Shown one piece after another: positions 47,024 through 58,609 of a stretch of 64,000 nucleotides of DNA. The translations under genes were made by a program, and so were the position numbers. Under the pieces are notes generated by a model that saw nothing but the letters and a program-made list of their open reading frames with translations, searched no databases and had not been told where the DNA came from. The stretch is from Theobroma cacao (lineage: Eukaryota > Streptophyta > Magnoliopsida > Malvales > Malvaceae), in assembly GCF_000208745.1 (NCBI RefSeq), contig NC_030853.1, forward strand, positions 8,719,923 through 8,783,922, given 5' to 3'. Position 1 is the first letter of the stretch; each line of letters begins with the position of its first letter.

Positions 47024-48707
47024 TTGATAACTCTATTATATAGAGTTATTCTGACACATTTTGAGGGCTTAAGTAGTTAGATCTTTGAGATTTTAGGTTC
47101 GAATCGTAGCATTTTAAGTGTTTTTCTAGTTTAAGTTTGATTAAATGTTGAGTAGTTAATTTAAGTCATTTTAGATAAATTTTCTGTTATTTTGTTTTAA
47201 ATTACTTTAAAAGTAGTATTGGTAATTTCTTTTATTACTTTTGAAGGAAGTTTAATGAAAAAAGTTTATTTGATGAAAATCTATTCAAGCATGTTGATGG
47301 CTTCATTTGTATATGTTGCAGTATTTTGACCATATCTTTGTCTACAAAACTCCAAATCTAAGAGAAAGGGCTACAACTTTTATGTTTACCACTTTACCTA
47401 GTTTAAATTGGATCGTGGTCAAAATATTTGTCAAAATCAAAATAATGCTGCAATATGCATAGACTAAACATGATGAAGTATTTGGAACATATCTTTCAAT
47501 CCAGAAGTCCAATTGACATGATTCTTAATCCATTGCAAAGTTAAGAGATAGGGCTACGACTTTTATATCTTGTAGTTTTCCCAACTCAGACCAAATCAAT
47601 ATGAAAATCACATTCAAATTTGATAGACTGCCACAGCACTAGGCAAACAAGGTTGAAGCACTGGTGAAAGAAAGCTCACCATACAATTTTCCTAGGAACT
47701 TAGCACCGAGAAATCAAGGCCGCGATGCTGGGTGACTTTCGAAAAATAAAAAAATTGATGAAATTTTGGAAATTAGGTTACTTGGAGACTATTTGAAAGA
47801 CCCTTTTCAAAGGTTTTAAGAAGGCGGTAGCAACCAACTATTCTGGAGATTTGGAGCCAAGAACAAAGCAAGAAAATGAGAGAAATTGAGAGAGAATTGA
47901 GATTGCAAAGCTTTAACACTTAGTTTTTTTCTCTACTTTTGTGTTTCATTTATTTTCTTTGACTTGAATTCATAGCTAAATTTCTTTGGATGTTGTTTTT
48001 ATTAGTTATTATGAGCTAAATTATCTTTCTAGGATTGTGGTGGATTTCAACATGTAGTTTGGATATTAGTTTCTCTTTTATTTAGCATGAATGGTTGTAG
48101 TTTTGCTTATTCAAATCTGTTCTTAATGTTTTTGATTGCTTGGTCAAGAATTAACTGATTTGTGAATCTAACTAAGACTTGACAAAAAAATTTTGGATTG
48201 GACTAAGTTTTGAATAGTGTATGTTCACATCACTTAGGTGATCTGATTCACGATTCGAGTAGACATACGCCAATTGCCATACATAGCCACATTAGGACAC
48301 TTGCTTAATGAACTTAATTTAATTAATTCCTATAGACATAGAGTGAACTAATTAAGTTAGATATTTGTACAATAACTCGATAGGGACTTGTCCATAGCTT
48401 TGGATTCTAGGTTAGTAAAACCACCCAGGAAAGATAAATAACAAGAAAAGCTCGTATCAGATGAAATGTTGAATGAACCCATAATTCTAGGTCTTTAATA
48501 TAATGCTTTTCTCAACTTATTTAGTTTGTTAGTTTATTTAGTGTTGATTTTTAATTGTTTTTAATTAGTTTTTCTTTAATTTTTGAATTACTTAAATAAG
48601 ATTAATTTGTTTTATAATTTTAATAATTAGTGAAACTTTAGGAACAAATCTACTTCATAACTATATTACTTATTCGATACGTATACTTGCGTATGCAAAA
48701 TCGATAA
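47024..48707 (+). mobile_element. Solo LTR J1
   Basis: TTGATAACTC ... AAATCGATAA, with TSD aatag at 47019-47023 and 48708-48712. It aligns with the split 3' LTR of J and in inverted orientation with 52310-52835. It starts with a near-perfect palindrome (AACTCTATTATATAGAGTT). Sense is plus, from the J polypurine tract context. Confidence 0.75.
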
Positions 48708-48712
48708 AATAG

Positions 48713-48793
48713 GTACCATTAGGTGGCTTACCCTAAGGCACACACACCGAATCTCATATAAGCATTTAACTAGCCTAGTCACATTCATCTAGG

Positions 48794-48827
<34 letters not shown>

Positions 48828-48850
48828 TAANCTAGTCACATTCATCTAGG

Positions 48851-48887
<37 letters not shown>

Positions 48888-49674
48888 ATTTAGGTACCAT
48901 GGTAGTGCACTTAACAATGCGTCATGCATCACATACATTTATTCAAATAATAAACCCCACTCATAGCAAAAAACGAAGGCAATTCCCCAACCAAATCCAA
49001 CTTTCTTGCCTCCAATGACACTCTAGCTCACCAACGCGCTACTAGCTTTATTTTCCATTTCAATAATTTAAAATAATAACTATTTCTTAGCTTTTGTAAG
49101 TTTCCAACATTTCAAACTAGGTTTAGTTCCAATACTGATAGTTGTGAAGACCTAGGTTTCAAATCCTAAGTTCAAAGGTTTAAATTCTTACCTTTAATAT
49201 TGGGTTGCTCAATCTCAGCTCCAAATTCCCAACAAACTTAAAGGAAAGTTACACCAAAGCTAGAGCAAATATATTTCAAAGTTATAAATTGATTAAATCG
49301 AAAATCAATGGGTAAAAAGGTGTAATCCTACCTTAATAATAGTTTTCTAAGCTCGAATCCACTTCAAACACGCTCCAAATTCCACTTGGGGTCTAGGGTA
49401 TTTTGAGGACAAAGAGTGGGGAGGGTTTTCTTTTTGTTTTAAAATGGGTGGACAACTCGAGCCCCTTGTTATTTTTGTAAATACCCAGGTATATATGGAT
49501 ACATTTGTAAATTTATCAATACATTTTCATGAATTTTCTTCAAATTTACCTATACATGAGGTAATGTATCGATAGATTGGGAGATCTATCTATACAATTC
49601 CATCGAGTGTCCCTCTTCTTCAAATCTATCAATATATTCTTGAATGTGTTGATAGAAAATTCACAGAACGTTTC
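48713..49674. other. Old LTR-like sequence K, right part
   Basis: Continuation of 45822-47023 after removing J1, ending at the G2 insertion. It includes (TG)n arrays (48793-48826, 48852-48884) and a region 49480-49660 with several variants of ATCGATAGATT/TATCAATACATT. No gene seen. Confidence 0.35.
48775..48884. repeat. Duplicated (TG)n segment around a single N
   Basis: CTAGTCACATTCATCTAGGT plus about 17 TG units occurs twice, at 48775-48830 and 48832-48884, separated by the one ambiguous base at 48831. Confidence 0.85.
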
Positions 49675-50389
49675 TGTGAGACCTTGATCTTTATAAACTC
49701 ATAACTAAAAGTAGATGCAATATCACAAACTAGGGGTAATTTCATCATTTCCTTAGTGAGCCCCTAGAAGTATGCTTTCAAACAATATTAAGGCCTAAGT
49801 AGGCCTAAGGCATAAATGAATAATGAGAATAAGGATAAAATGACAAAGAAAATAGAAATAATGATGATTCCAAGGTAGGGGCAAAATGGTCATTTTTTAT
49901 CTCGGATCAAAATTTTAAGCTTTCGTGAACTCGAGTAGTTCTAGACTATTATAGACTTTGTCTTAGTGTCAAAAGAGTAAAAAGATTACACAAAGGATTG
50001 AAGGAAGACAAAGCCAACTTGTTAAGGGCATTTTCATAACTTAAGTGAAGTTGGATAAGCTTTAGCTGTAAATATCATTTTTTAGCAGCTTCTTCTCATT
50101 TTTCTAGCAGTTTATTCTTCTTCTTCCTACCATCTCACATTTCTTTCACCCTCCATGGAAGCTTGTTTTGAAACCTCCATAACTTCTCTCAAATTAGCTC
50201 CAATTTTCATGCTTTTGTGCACCTTTTCATAGAACCTTTTGTTTTCTTTCACTCTCTCACTTTAAAACCCTTGAAAAGTCTTACTTCCATACTTCCTCTC
50301 ACTAGCTAGGTGTTTTAGAGAGAGAAAGAGGGAGCTTCTATAATAGCTTGAAAATTTTTGGAAAGAAACTCAATTACAAAGCTACCAAG

Positions 50390-50632
50390 GTGAGTAGTGA
50401 ATTAGAGTTGATTTTTTTTTAGTTGTTGAAAATGCTAGTGGATAGATTTGTGAATGTTTTGTAGTTAAGGATATTTATTCATCTTTAGTGTGATTAGAAT
50501 AGTGAAAGTAAATAGCCGCTTAATGGCAATTAGAAGCTAGTTAGGGATAACTGGTAGAACATGATTTAGGAGATAGCTTTTAGAATTATGATTATGTGAA
50601 TTGAGTTAATTGTGATGTTAATGTGATGATAG
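50390..50632 (+). other. Intron inside LTR G2 (243 bp, GT-AG)
   Basis: Donor GCTACCAAG|GTGAGTAG, acceptor GTGATGATAG|GTTCCAACG. The flanking exon bases are the closest match to the joined sequence in G3. Confidence 0.8.
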
Positions 50633-50934
50633 GTTCCAACGAAGCCGCACCACCCCATTTGGACCGTTAGAGGAAGTTGGTGTTGGGTAAAGATTTAACA
50701 AATACCGAAGAGTGAACTTGCATTAAAATGATTTGGGGTAAATGTGTAAATGTTTGAGTGAATTATTTGAAAGGTTTTAATTGTCTTTTTCTTTAAAATG
50801 TATACGGGGAACAAGCTTTTAATGAAACATTTTGCATTGTGAAATGTGACTGTGATGAGTCCACGTACTCCTTTATTTCATTGGTATACATACATATGTG
50901 TTATGCCTTGATAGATAATATCATGTAATAAGTA

Positions 50935-51115
50935 TGACCGTGCGTGTGTGGTGTGGGAGAGCACATGCCGATAATGATGTGGGCGGGAGTGCGTGTGATG
51001 ATATTGAAATGTGCAAGTAGGGAGTGCACATGATGATGATATTGAAATGTACGCGTAGGGAGTGCACATAATGATGATATTGCCTTGTGTGTGTAGGGAG
51101 TGCACATGAGCTGAG
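50935..51115 (+). repeat. Minisatellite in G2
   Basis: Four units of about 45 bp with core GTAGGGAGTGCACATGATGA. Confidence 0.8.
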
Positions 51116-51299
51116 TGTGGCAGGACGGTATGCATGATGATGTATGTATATACAAATATATATATGTTATAGAAAGTTTATGAAAATAATTGTGATTGTG
51201 TTGTATGTTGGCATTGTTAATTGCTCCCAAATTGCTTTTCATTTCAGCAAGAAAATGGCTTTTGATGTAACAAGACCCTTTTTAACTAAGTTGCTCTGT

Positions 51300-51372
51300 T
51301 TCTCACTACAGCGAGAAACTCTCGGGTTGGAGGGGGGTTGCACTGGCCTGATTCTCGCTGCAACGAGAAACT
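51300..51372. repeat. Palindrome cluster in G2
   Basis: Two inverted repeats, TTTCTCACTACAGCGAGAAA and TTCTCGCTGCAACGAGAA, each followed by ctctcggg. Confidence 0.7.
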
Positions 51373-52309
51373 CTCGGGTGGTTCCAAAATCTTGGTGCAG
51401 TGCTTTCAATTTGACAATGATTTTGACCACCTTCTAATTAGAACTGGAAAAAGTGGTAAACATAAAAGTTATAGCCCAATCTCTTATCTTTTAATGGTCT
51501 AAAAATCATGTCAATTGGACTTCTTTAGTGGGATATATGATTAAAAAACCGAAACATATGCAAACCCAAAATACCTTTTTGCTGCAACACAAAAATCCTC
51601 TATTTGTTGTATTGCTTGGTCATTACTGAAATTTTCATTCTATTCAACTTTATGGTTCATCATGAATCTTGTAACATTAAGGGATTAAACATTCAAAGTT
51701 TGGAATGAGGGGTTTTAACCAAAAATTAGACTAAATTGCATGGTTTTATCGTAAGTGCATCATGTTTTCTAAAACATTCCTTATCGTTGCTTGTTCCCTT
51801 CTTACGTTCACTCACTGAGTTTATACTCACACTTTTAAATTGCATGTTTTCAGATCCATAGATAGTTGGGACCAAGACTAAGGTGTCCACTTGCATTCAC
51901 TCTTGGTAGGTATCATGGCATTCGATAGCATTGCCCTTACCAGAGTCACTCCGCTGGTCGTCAAAAGTCTTTTATATGAGTACATGTACATTAAATGTAA
52001 ATTGCTAGGAATCACTTTGCTAACGATGCATGTATAGTTTGGAATGATGGTGCCATTATGAGATGGCTATGAATAACCTTATTTTGAGATCATACAAATG
52101 TAAATTTTTTATCTATGTTGTAGTATGGAAATACGTCTAGTTGCAAATTACAAATGGTGGTCTAGTAATGGTGATGAAAAATTGATGGGATAGTGAACGG
52201 TATTACGTAAAAAGGCTTGCTTGGGCTTAGTAGGCTACGTCCACTAGGCCCATGCGCCAGTCATGGCTCGAAATTTAGGTCTTGACAGTCTCTTATTGTT
52301 CTTCTTGCT

Positions 52310-52835
52310 AAAAATGTATTGTTGTTAATTTTGCACATGCAAGTATACGTATCGAACAAGTAATATAAATAGTAAGTTCAAATTATTATTCCTACAAGGA
52401 TTTGTTTATGAAGTTTCACTAAGTACAAAAATTATAGAACAAATTAATCTTATTTAAGTAAATTGAATATTGAAAAACTAATCAAATACAAAATTAAAAA
52501 ACAACACTACATAAACTAATAAACAAAATAAGTTGAGAAAAACAGTAAATTAAAGACCTAGGATTATAGGTTCATTCAACATTTCATCTAGTACCAGCTT
52601 TTCTTGTTATTTATCTTTCCTAGGTGGTTTTACTAACCTAGAATTCAAAGCTATGGATAAGTCTCCGTCAAGTTGTTTGTACAAATACCTAACTTAATTA
52701 GTTCACTCTATGTCTATAGGAATCAATTAAATTAAGTTCATTACACAAGTGTCCAAATGTGGCTATGTATGGGAATTGGCATATGTTTACCCGAATTGCG
52801 AATCGGATCACCTAAGTGACGTGAACAGTTAGTTT
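52310..52835 (-). repeat. Inverted 3' part of a J-family LTR
   Basis: Reverse complement of J1 from about 48230 to 48695 (for example gcaagtatacgtatcgaaca here against tgttcgatacgtatacttgc-like sequence there). It stops abruptly at the J1 motif cacttaggtgatc, so it is truncated. 52288-52309 is unassigned. Confidence 0.7.
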
Positions 52836-54022
52836 AGTAAATTATCATCTAATTTTATTCATGTTTTACGATTATGCCAATTTCTTTTAATTTACCTATC
52901 CAATGATGAGAATCTAGTTATATTCTATCTCGATTCTTTGAAATATGTGAATATTTTTTGAGTGTTATGTAAATTCTTATGCTAAGCTTCATTGTTATAA
53001 TGAAATTTCTATAATTTGAGCACTATGTCTTTTGCTTAAATTCATTGTACATATCTATAGAAGATTTATGTGAGTGTAAAATTTTGAATTATGTATTGAG
53101 TTCCATAATTTGTTTGAATCTCTCTCGAGGCGAAATCCTAGGCTATACGTAGTTAAGGAAATGATTTGGGCTATTCTTGGACTGATTAAGCCTATCGAGA
53201 CACCTTGTTGAATATATATCCTTCGCTTACCCTTTTTAGGCTTAATATAACCTTTTTCTTTGTTTAAACACTTAATTTTTAACCTAGACGATTATATTAA
53301 TATTTTTAATTTTACACCCCTCATTCGTAAGTGCACAAGTCAATTTAGGAATTATTTTAAGCTAACTAGTGAAAAATGTAGTAAAGATGAAAAATGATGA
53401 AAAGTTCAAAAAAATGATTGTATTTATCTCACTGCCTAATCAAAAAAATAAATTTGGGAGTGTGAAATTAAGAAAAAGAAAAAAAAAGATTGAAGTGTTG
53501 AACACAAGAAAATTTTGATGAAAAAAAGAGTATACTAGGTGAAGGAAAATAAAGCTCTAAATAGGTCCTAGAATGACTATGTGCTTAAGGTGATTTAAGC
53601 TACCTATTATTCCTAATCCTACTTTAACCCTAGCCATGTATTGCAAGCTCATTAAAGTCCTATTGATTCTTAACTTAGTATTAGTCTACATTAGTGGAGA
53701 GAGAGATGAAAAGCAAACCTATGGACCTTTAATAATAATTTGAATTTTGCATGCATATAAAATTATCCAGATTGTATAATGTTTTAGGTGAAAAGATTGC
53801 ACACACACAGAATTCCCCTTAACGATAAGTTTGCATTTGAATTGAAACATTAACTTGAATAATATTTGCATTGCTTACAGTTGAGAATATGTATTAACTT
53901 TTAAGGATATTAAAGGTGACTACTGAATTGGTGCAATTGATTTCTAGTTAAGTGTTTTCTTCATTTAGGTTATTGCATTTTAGTTTTGCTCAAGGACTAG
54001 CAAAATCTTAAGTTTGGGGGTG
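52836..54022 (+). mobile_element. 3' internal end of Gypsy-type element J, non-coding
   Basis: No gag or pol. It ends GCTCAAGGACTAGCAAAATC followed by the purine tract AAGTTTGGGGGTG at the LTR edge. This 'CAAGGACTAGCAAAA ... AAGTTTGGGGGTG' end is familiar from Athila/Tat-type plant Ty3/gypsy elements, which is the basis for the lineage guess. 53100-53300 has a taagcctatcgagacacc block typical of such 3' regions. Confidence 0.55.
54010..54022 (+). other. Polypurine tract of J
   Basis: AAGTTTGGGGGTG immediately before LTR start TGACAACTCTATT (split by G4 after seven bases). It fixes J as plus-sense. Confidence 0.7.
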
Positions 54023-54719
54023 TGACAACTATCACAGCCCAAATCTCGAGCCATGACCGATGCATGGGCCTAATGGGCATAGCCCACTAAGCCCAAGCAA
54101 GCCTTTTTGTGTAATCCCAATCATCAATCCCAACCATCATTTCTAAAACCACATATTGTAATTCTCTACTAAAAATATTTCAGTGACATTTTATAATGAC
54201 CCAATATTTACAATTTTATTATGTCAAAATGATGTCACCCGTTTGCCAACTCCTAGTGGCATCAGCAATCAAATATACATATTTGACTTATAACATGGAT
54301 ACTAGCGAATTACATCACATATACATGTTCACAAGTAACAAACCCTTGACCGTCAGCAAAGTGACCGTGGGTGGAGGTACAACTACTAAGATGCCATAGT
54401 ACCTACCAAGAAGGCGAGCATATATGGACAACTTAATCTGGTCCCAACTGCCTCCAAATAAGAAAACATGAAGTTTAAAAATGTGAGTATAAAACTCAGT
54501 TAGTGAACATATGAAGGGAACAAGCAATCGATAAGGAGAACTTAGAAATCATGATGCACTTGTTTCAAAAACAATGCAATTGGTTTAATTTCTTACTAAA
54601 AACCCCTCATTTCAAGCTTTGATTAATAACCTCATAGTGTTGCAAAAACCCATGATCAATCCATGAAGTTAAATGGGTGAAAAATATGTCAAAATCAAGC
54701 AAGGTAGCAAGCAGGACAG

Positions 54720-55066
54720 CAAGTTTCTCGCTGCAGTGAGAAACAGTCTCAGTTTGCATATATTTTGGTTTTTCCAGCATAGCTCCCACTAAAGAAGTCC
54801 AATTGACCTGATATTTATACTATTAAAAAGCTAAGAGGTTGGGCTACAACTTTTATGTTTACCACTTTGCCCAGTTATAACTTCAAGGTAGTCAAAATCA
54901 TTGTCAAATTAGAAGCACTGCACTAGGAATTTGGAACTACCTGAGAGTTTCTCGCTACAGCGAGAATCCATTTTTGCTGCAGTAAGAATTCTTTTTCGCT
55001 GCAGCGAGAAACATGGCTGGTTTGTGCCCCCACCACCCAAGAGTTTCTCGCTGAAGTGAGATTTAG
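54720..55066. repeat. Palindrome cluster in G4
   Basis: Five sites: TTTCTCGCTGCAGTGAGAAA (54723), TTTCTCGCTACAGCGAGAA (about 54947), TTTGCTGCAGTAAGAA, TTTCGCTGCAGCGAGAAAC and TTTCTCGCTGAAGTGAGA (55044). Confidence 0.75.
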
Positions 55067-55244
55067 CGCAGATGACAATTAAAGGATTTTCACATGCCAC
55101 AAAATCCATTCCTACCATATTGCACATCAAAGTGAACACATTGACAATAATCAAGTTTCTCATTATTCATTTCAATCACATATTATAATCATAAACTTTC
55201 TATCACATATACATATATAAACACGTACACCACCCCACTTCATA

Positions 55245-55420
55245 CATTGTCATGGGCACTCTCTACTCGTACATGGCCGAGTCATCATCGGCTTATGCGC
55301 ACTCCCTACTCACACATAGCCGAGTCATCATCAGCTCATGTGCACTCCCACATTGCACATAGCTGGGTCATCATCAGCTCATGTGCACTCCCACATCGCA
55401 CATAACTGGGTCATCATTAC
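55245..55420 (-). repeat. Minisatellite in G4
   Basis: Four units of about 49 bp; the last two are nearly identical (GCTCATGTGCACTCCCACAT ... gggtcatcat). Confidence 0.8.
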
Positions 55421-55729
55421 CACACAACATTATTCATCAAATGCACAAAATATATTCATATATATACATACCAACATAATATAGAAGAACATAGATTCAT
55501 CTTTTTACACATTTCACATTTTCACAACATCAAAACATTTTATCAAAGGCTTGTTCCCATGCATAATTTAATGAAAAACCAAGTAAAATCATTTAAATGC
55601 TTCATCCCAACATATATGTATTTTTCAAAAACACTTTGATGCAAGTTCACTCACCGATATTTGTTGAATCTTTAATTGACTCTAGCTTCGATTATTACTT
55701 TAAATGGACATGTGAGGCCTCGTTGGAAC

Positions 55730-55823
55730 CTATCACACACAATATAACCGTAAAAAATATAACAGCCCACAATTCTAATTATTAGCCATCTCTACCTAAA
55801 ATCAACCTTAACTCATCTCTCAC
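55730..55823 (-). other. Shortened LTR intron in G4 (94 bp, GT-AG)
   Basis: Donor CACCAAG|GTGAGAGATG and acceptor TGTGATAG|GTTCCAACG on the minus strand. About 145 bp shorter than in G1, G2 and F, but both splice edges are kept. Confidence 0.7.
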
Positions 55824-58609
55824 CTTGGTGGACTTATAGTTGAACTCCTTTTCAAGAGTTTTCAAGCTACCATGGCAAGTCTCTCTTTCTCTCTCTAAAA
55901 TTTTCAACTAGTGAGAGAAAGTACTGAACAAAGACTTTTGAGGGTTTTAAGGTGGGAGAGTGAAAGAGCACCAAAGGTTTCAAGGAAAAGTGCACCAAAG
56001 CATGTAAATTGCAGTTAATTTGAGAGAGCTATGGAAGCTTTATGGGAGGCTCCCATGGAGATAAAGAAACGTGGGATGGGAAGGGAAGAAGAAATGGTTG
56101 GAAGCTGCTGGAAATTGCTGGAGCTTTAGATATTTATATCTAAAGTTTATCCAATTTTTCATCTAATTTACCACAATGCCCTCCATAAGGTGACTTTGTC
56201 TTCTTCTTTCCTTCTGTTCAATTCCTTTTTTTTTTACTCTTTGGACACTGAAACAAAGTCCGTAATGGTTTAGAAGTACTCAAGTTCGCGAAAACTTAAA
56301 AATTTATACCCATGATGCAAAATGACCATTTTGCCCCTACCTTGGAAATCATTATTATTCTATTTCCTTCATCATTTTATCCTTATTTTCATCATTCATT
56401 TATGTCTTAGGCCTAATTAGGCCTTAATAATATTAGAAAATCCACTTTTTGGAGCTCATCAGGAAAATGACCAAACTACCCTTACTTCACATCATAGAGT
56501 CTACCCCTGCTACATGTTTGTGAAGGTCGAGGTCTCACAACAACTCTATTACATAGAGTTATTTTGATACATTTTGGGGGCTTAAGTAGTGAGATCTTTG
56601 AAATTTTAGGTTTGGATTTTAGTATTTTAGGTGTTTTTCTTATTTAAGTTTGATTACATTTTGATTAGTTTGATTTAAGTTATTTTAATCTAATTTTACT
56701 ATATTTTGTTTTAAATTTCTTTAAGCATAGTTATTGCTGATTTCTCTTATTGCTTTTGTAGGAAATTTGATGAGAAAGTTTCATTTGATGAAAAATTGCA
56801 CAAGTATGATGATAGCTTCATTCTTATATACTATAGTATTTTGAGGATAAATTGAGCTACAAAAGTCTAATTGATGCGATTCTTAATCCATTAGAAAGCT
56901 AAGAGATAGGGTTACAACTTTAATGTTTACCACTTTTTCCAATTCAAATCAAATGAAGGTGAAAATTGTGTTGACAAATGCTGAACTATTGTAGTTTTGC
57001 ACAGGCTACACAAGGAATGAAGGCCAAGGCCTTGGGTTGTTCAAGGCTGCGATGCTAATGAGGCTAAGGCTGTAGTGCTGAGGAGAGCATGGCCATGGCA
57101 CTGGTTAAAAGTGCATCCCCATAACGCTACCTAAAAGCACATGACTACGGCGATATAAGAAATGAGGGTGGCATTGTGGTGCCAAGAAGATTTCTAAAAA
57201 TAAACAGTTTTACGGGAATTTGGAAATTTGGACTTTTGGGGGCTATTTAAAGGAATTTTTCAACGATTTTGAAGAGAGGACGACAAGCAACTATTCTGGA
57301 GAAAAGAAACCAAGAACGAAGTAAGAAAGCAAGAGAAATTGAGACAGAAGCGAGACCACAAAGATTCAACCATTAGTTATTTTCACTACTTTTGTGTTTC
57401 TCTTATTTTCTTTGACTTGGATTAATGGTTAATTTTCTTTGGATGATGTTTTATCTAAATATGATGAACTAATTTGCTTTTCTAGGATTAAAGTGGATTT
57501 CAACATGTAATCTGAATATTTGTTTCTCTTTTATTTATTATGAATAGGTATAGTTTTGCTTATTCAAATCTATTCTTAATGCTTTTAATTGTCTGACCAA
57601 CACTTAACTGATTTGTGAATCTAATTGGGACTTGGCATAGAGATTTTAGATTGGACTAAGATTTGAATAGTGTATGTTCATGTCACTTAAGTTGTCACAG
57701 CCCAATTTTCGGGCCATGACAGACGCAGGGGCCCAATGGGCATAGCCCACTAAGCCCAAGCAAGCCTTCCTATATGAACCTGTACGTCAGCCCCTTTATC
57801 ATCCATATTCCCTTTTAAGTTCCATAAATCATAATGTTCAAATAATAACTTCATTGAAATCAATTCATAAAATCCAATTATATACTCATAATGGGATTCA
57901 TCAATCTTAATATACATAAAAAGTTTGCCAAACGATTCTTAGCAAATCACATCCAGTTTACATGTACACATTCAAAGACTCTTAATGTCAGCGGAGTGAC
58001 TCTAGGCGTGGGTGGTAACACTTAGTATCATGGCAAACTTACCGAACAATGGATGGGGAGGATCACCTCGTCCTAGGATCCAGTCACCTTTTACTCAGAA
58101 ACCTAAAACATGAAGTTTAAAAACGTGAGTATAAACCCAGTGAGTGAACATAGGAAGGGAACAAGCGACGATAAGGAAAATTTAAAAATCATGATGCACT
58201 TAGATTCAAAAACAATGCAATTTAGTTTAATTCTTATTAAAACTCCTCATTTCAAACTTGATTAACTAATCCCTTAATGTTGAAAATCCATGATCAACCG
58301 TGAGGTTAAAAAAGTAGAAAATATGGCAGAAACCAAGCAAGGTAGTAAACATGACAAAAGGTTTCTCGCTGCAATACAATTCAATTTGAAGATAATTAGC
58401 AAGATTTCAAAATTCAACATGCAAGATTTCACATACATTACATCCACCTACTATATTCATAACTTTCTTTTACACATGTATATATACATAGATAAACACG
58501 AATACCACCACCTCACTCAGCCAATGTGCACTCCCTACACGCACAAGGTAATATCATCATGTGCACTCCCTACTCGCACACTTCAACATCATCATGTGCA
58601 CTCCCTACT

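Larger units (their letters stand above)
49675..52287 (+). mobile_element. Solo LTR G2 (family G)
   Basis: 2,613 bp, TGTGAGACCTTGATC ... TTAGGTCTTGACA, flanked by gtttc/gtctc (one mismatch). TATA-like GTAAATATC near 50069, intron 50390-50632, minisatellite 50935-51115, palindrome cluster 51300-51372, conserved U5 end. Confidence 0.85.
54030..56539 (-). mobile_element. Solo LTR G4 (family G)
   Basis: 2,510 bp, TATCACAGCCC (first bases mutated from TGTCACAG) ... GGTCTCACA, with perfect TSD acaac (54025-54029 and 56540-56544). It sits seven bases inside the J 3' LTR. Minisatellite, palindromes and a shortened intron are present. Inferred sense is minus. Confidence 0.9.

Noticed and set aside
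48793..48884. TG repeat as telomere or centromere signal
   Set aside because: Simple dinucleotide repeat; plant telomere repeats (TTTAGGG) are not present.
47024..54022. J1 as the 5' LTR of element J
   Set aside because: J1 has its own target duplication (aatag) on both sides, so it is a solo LTR; the J element has lost its 5' part.
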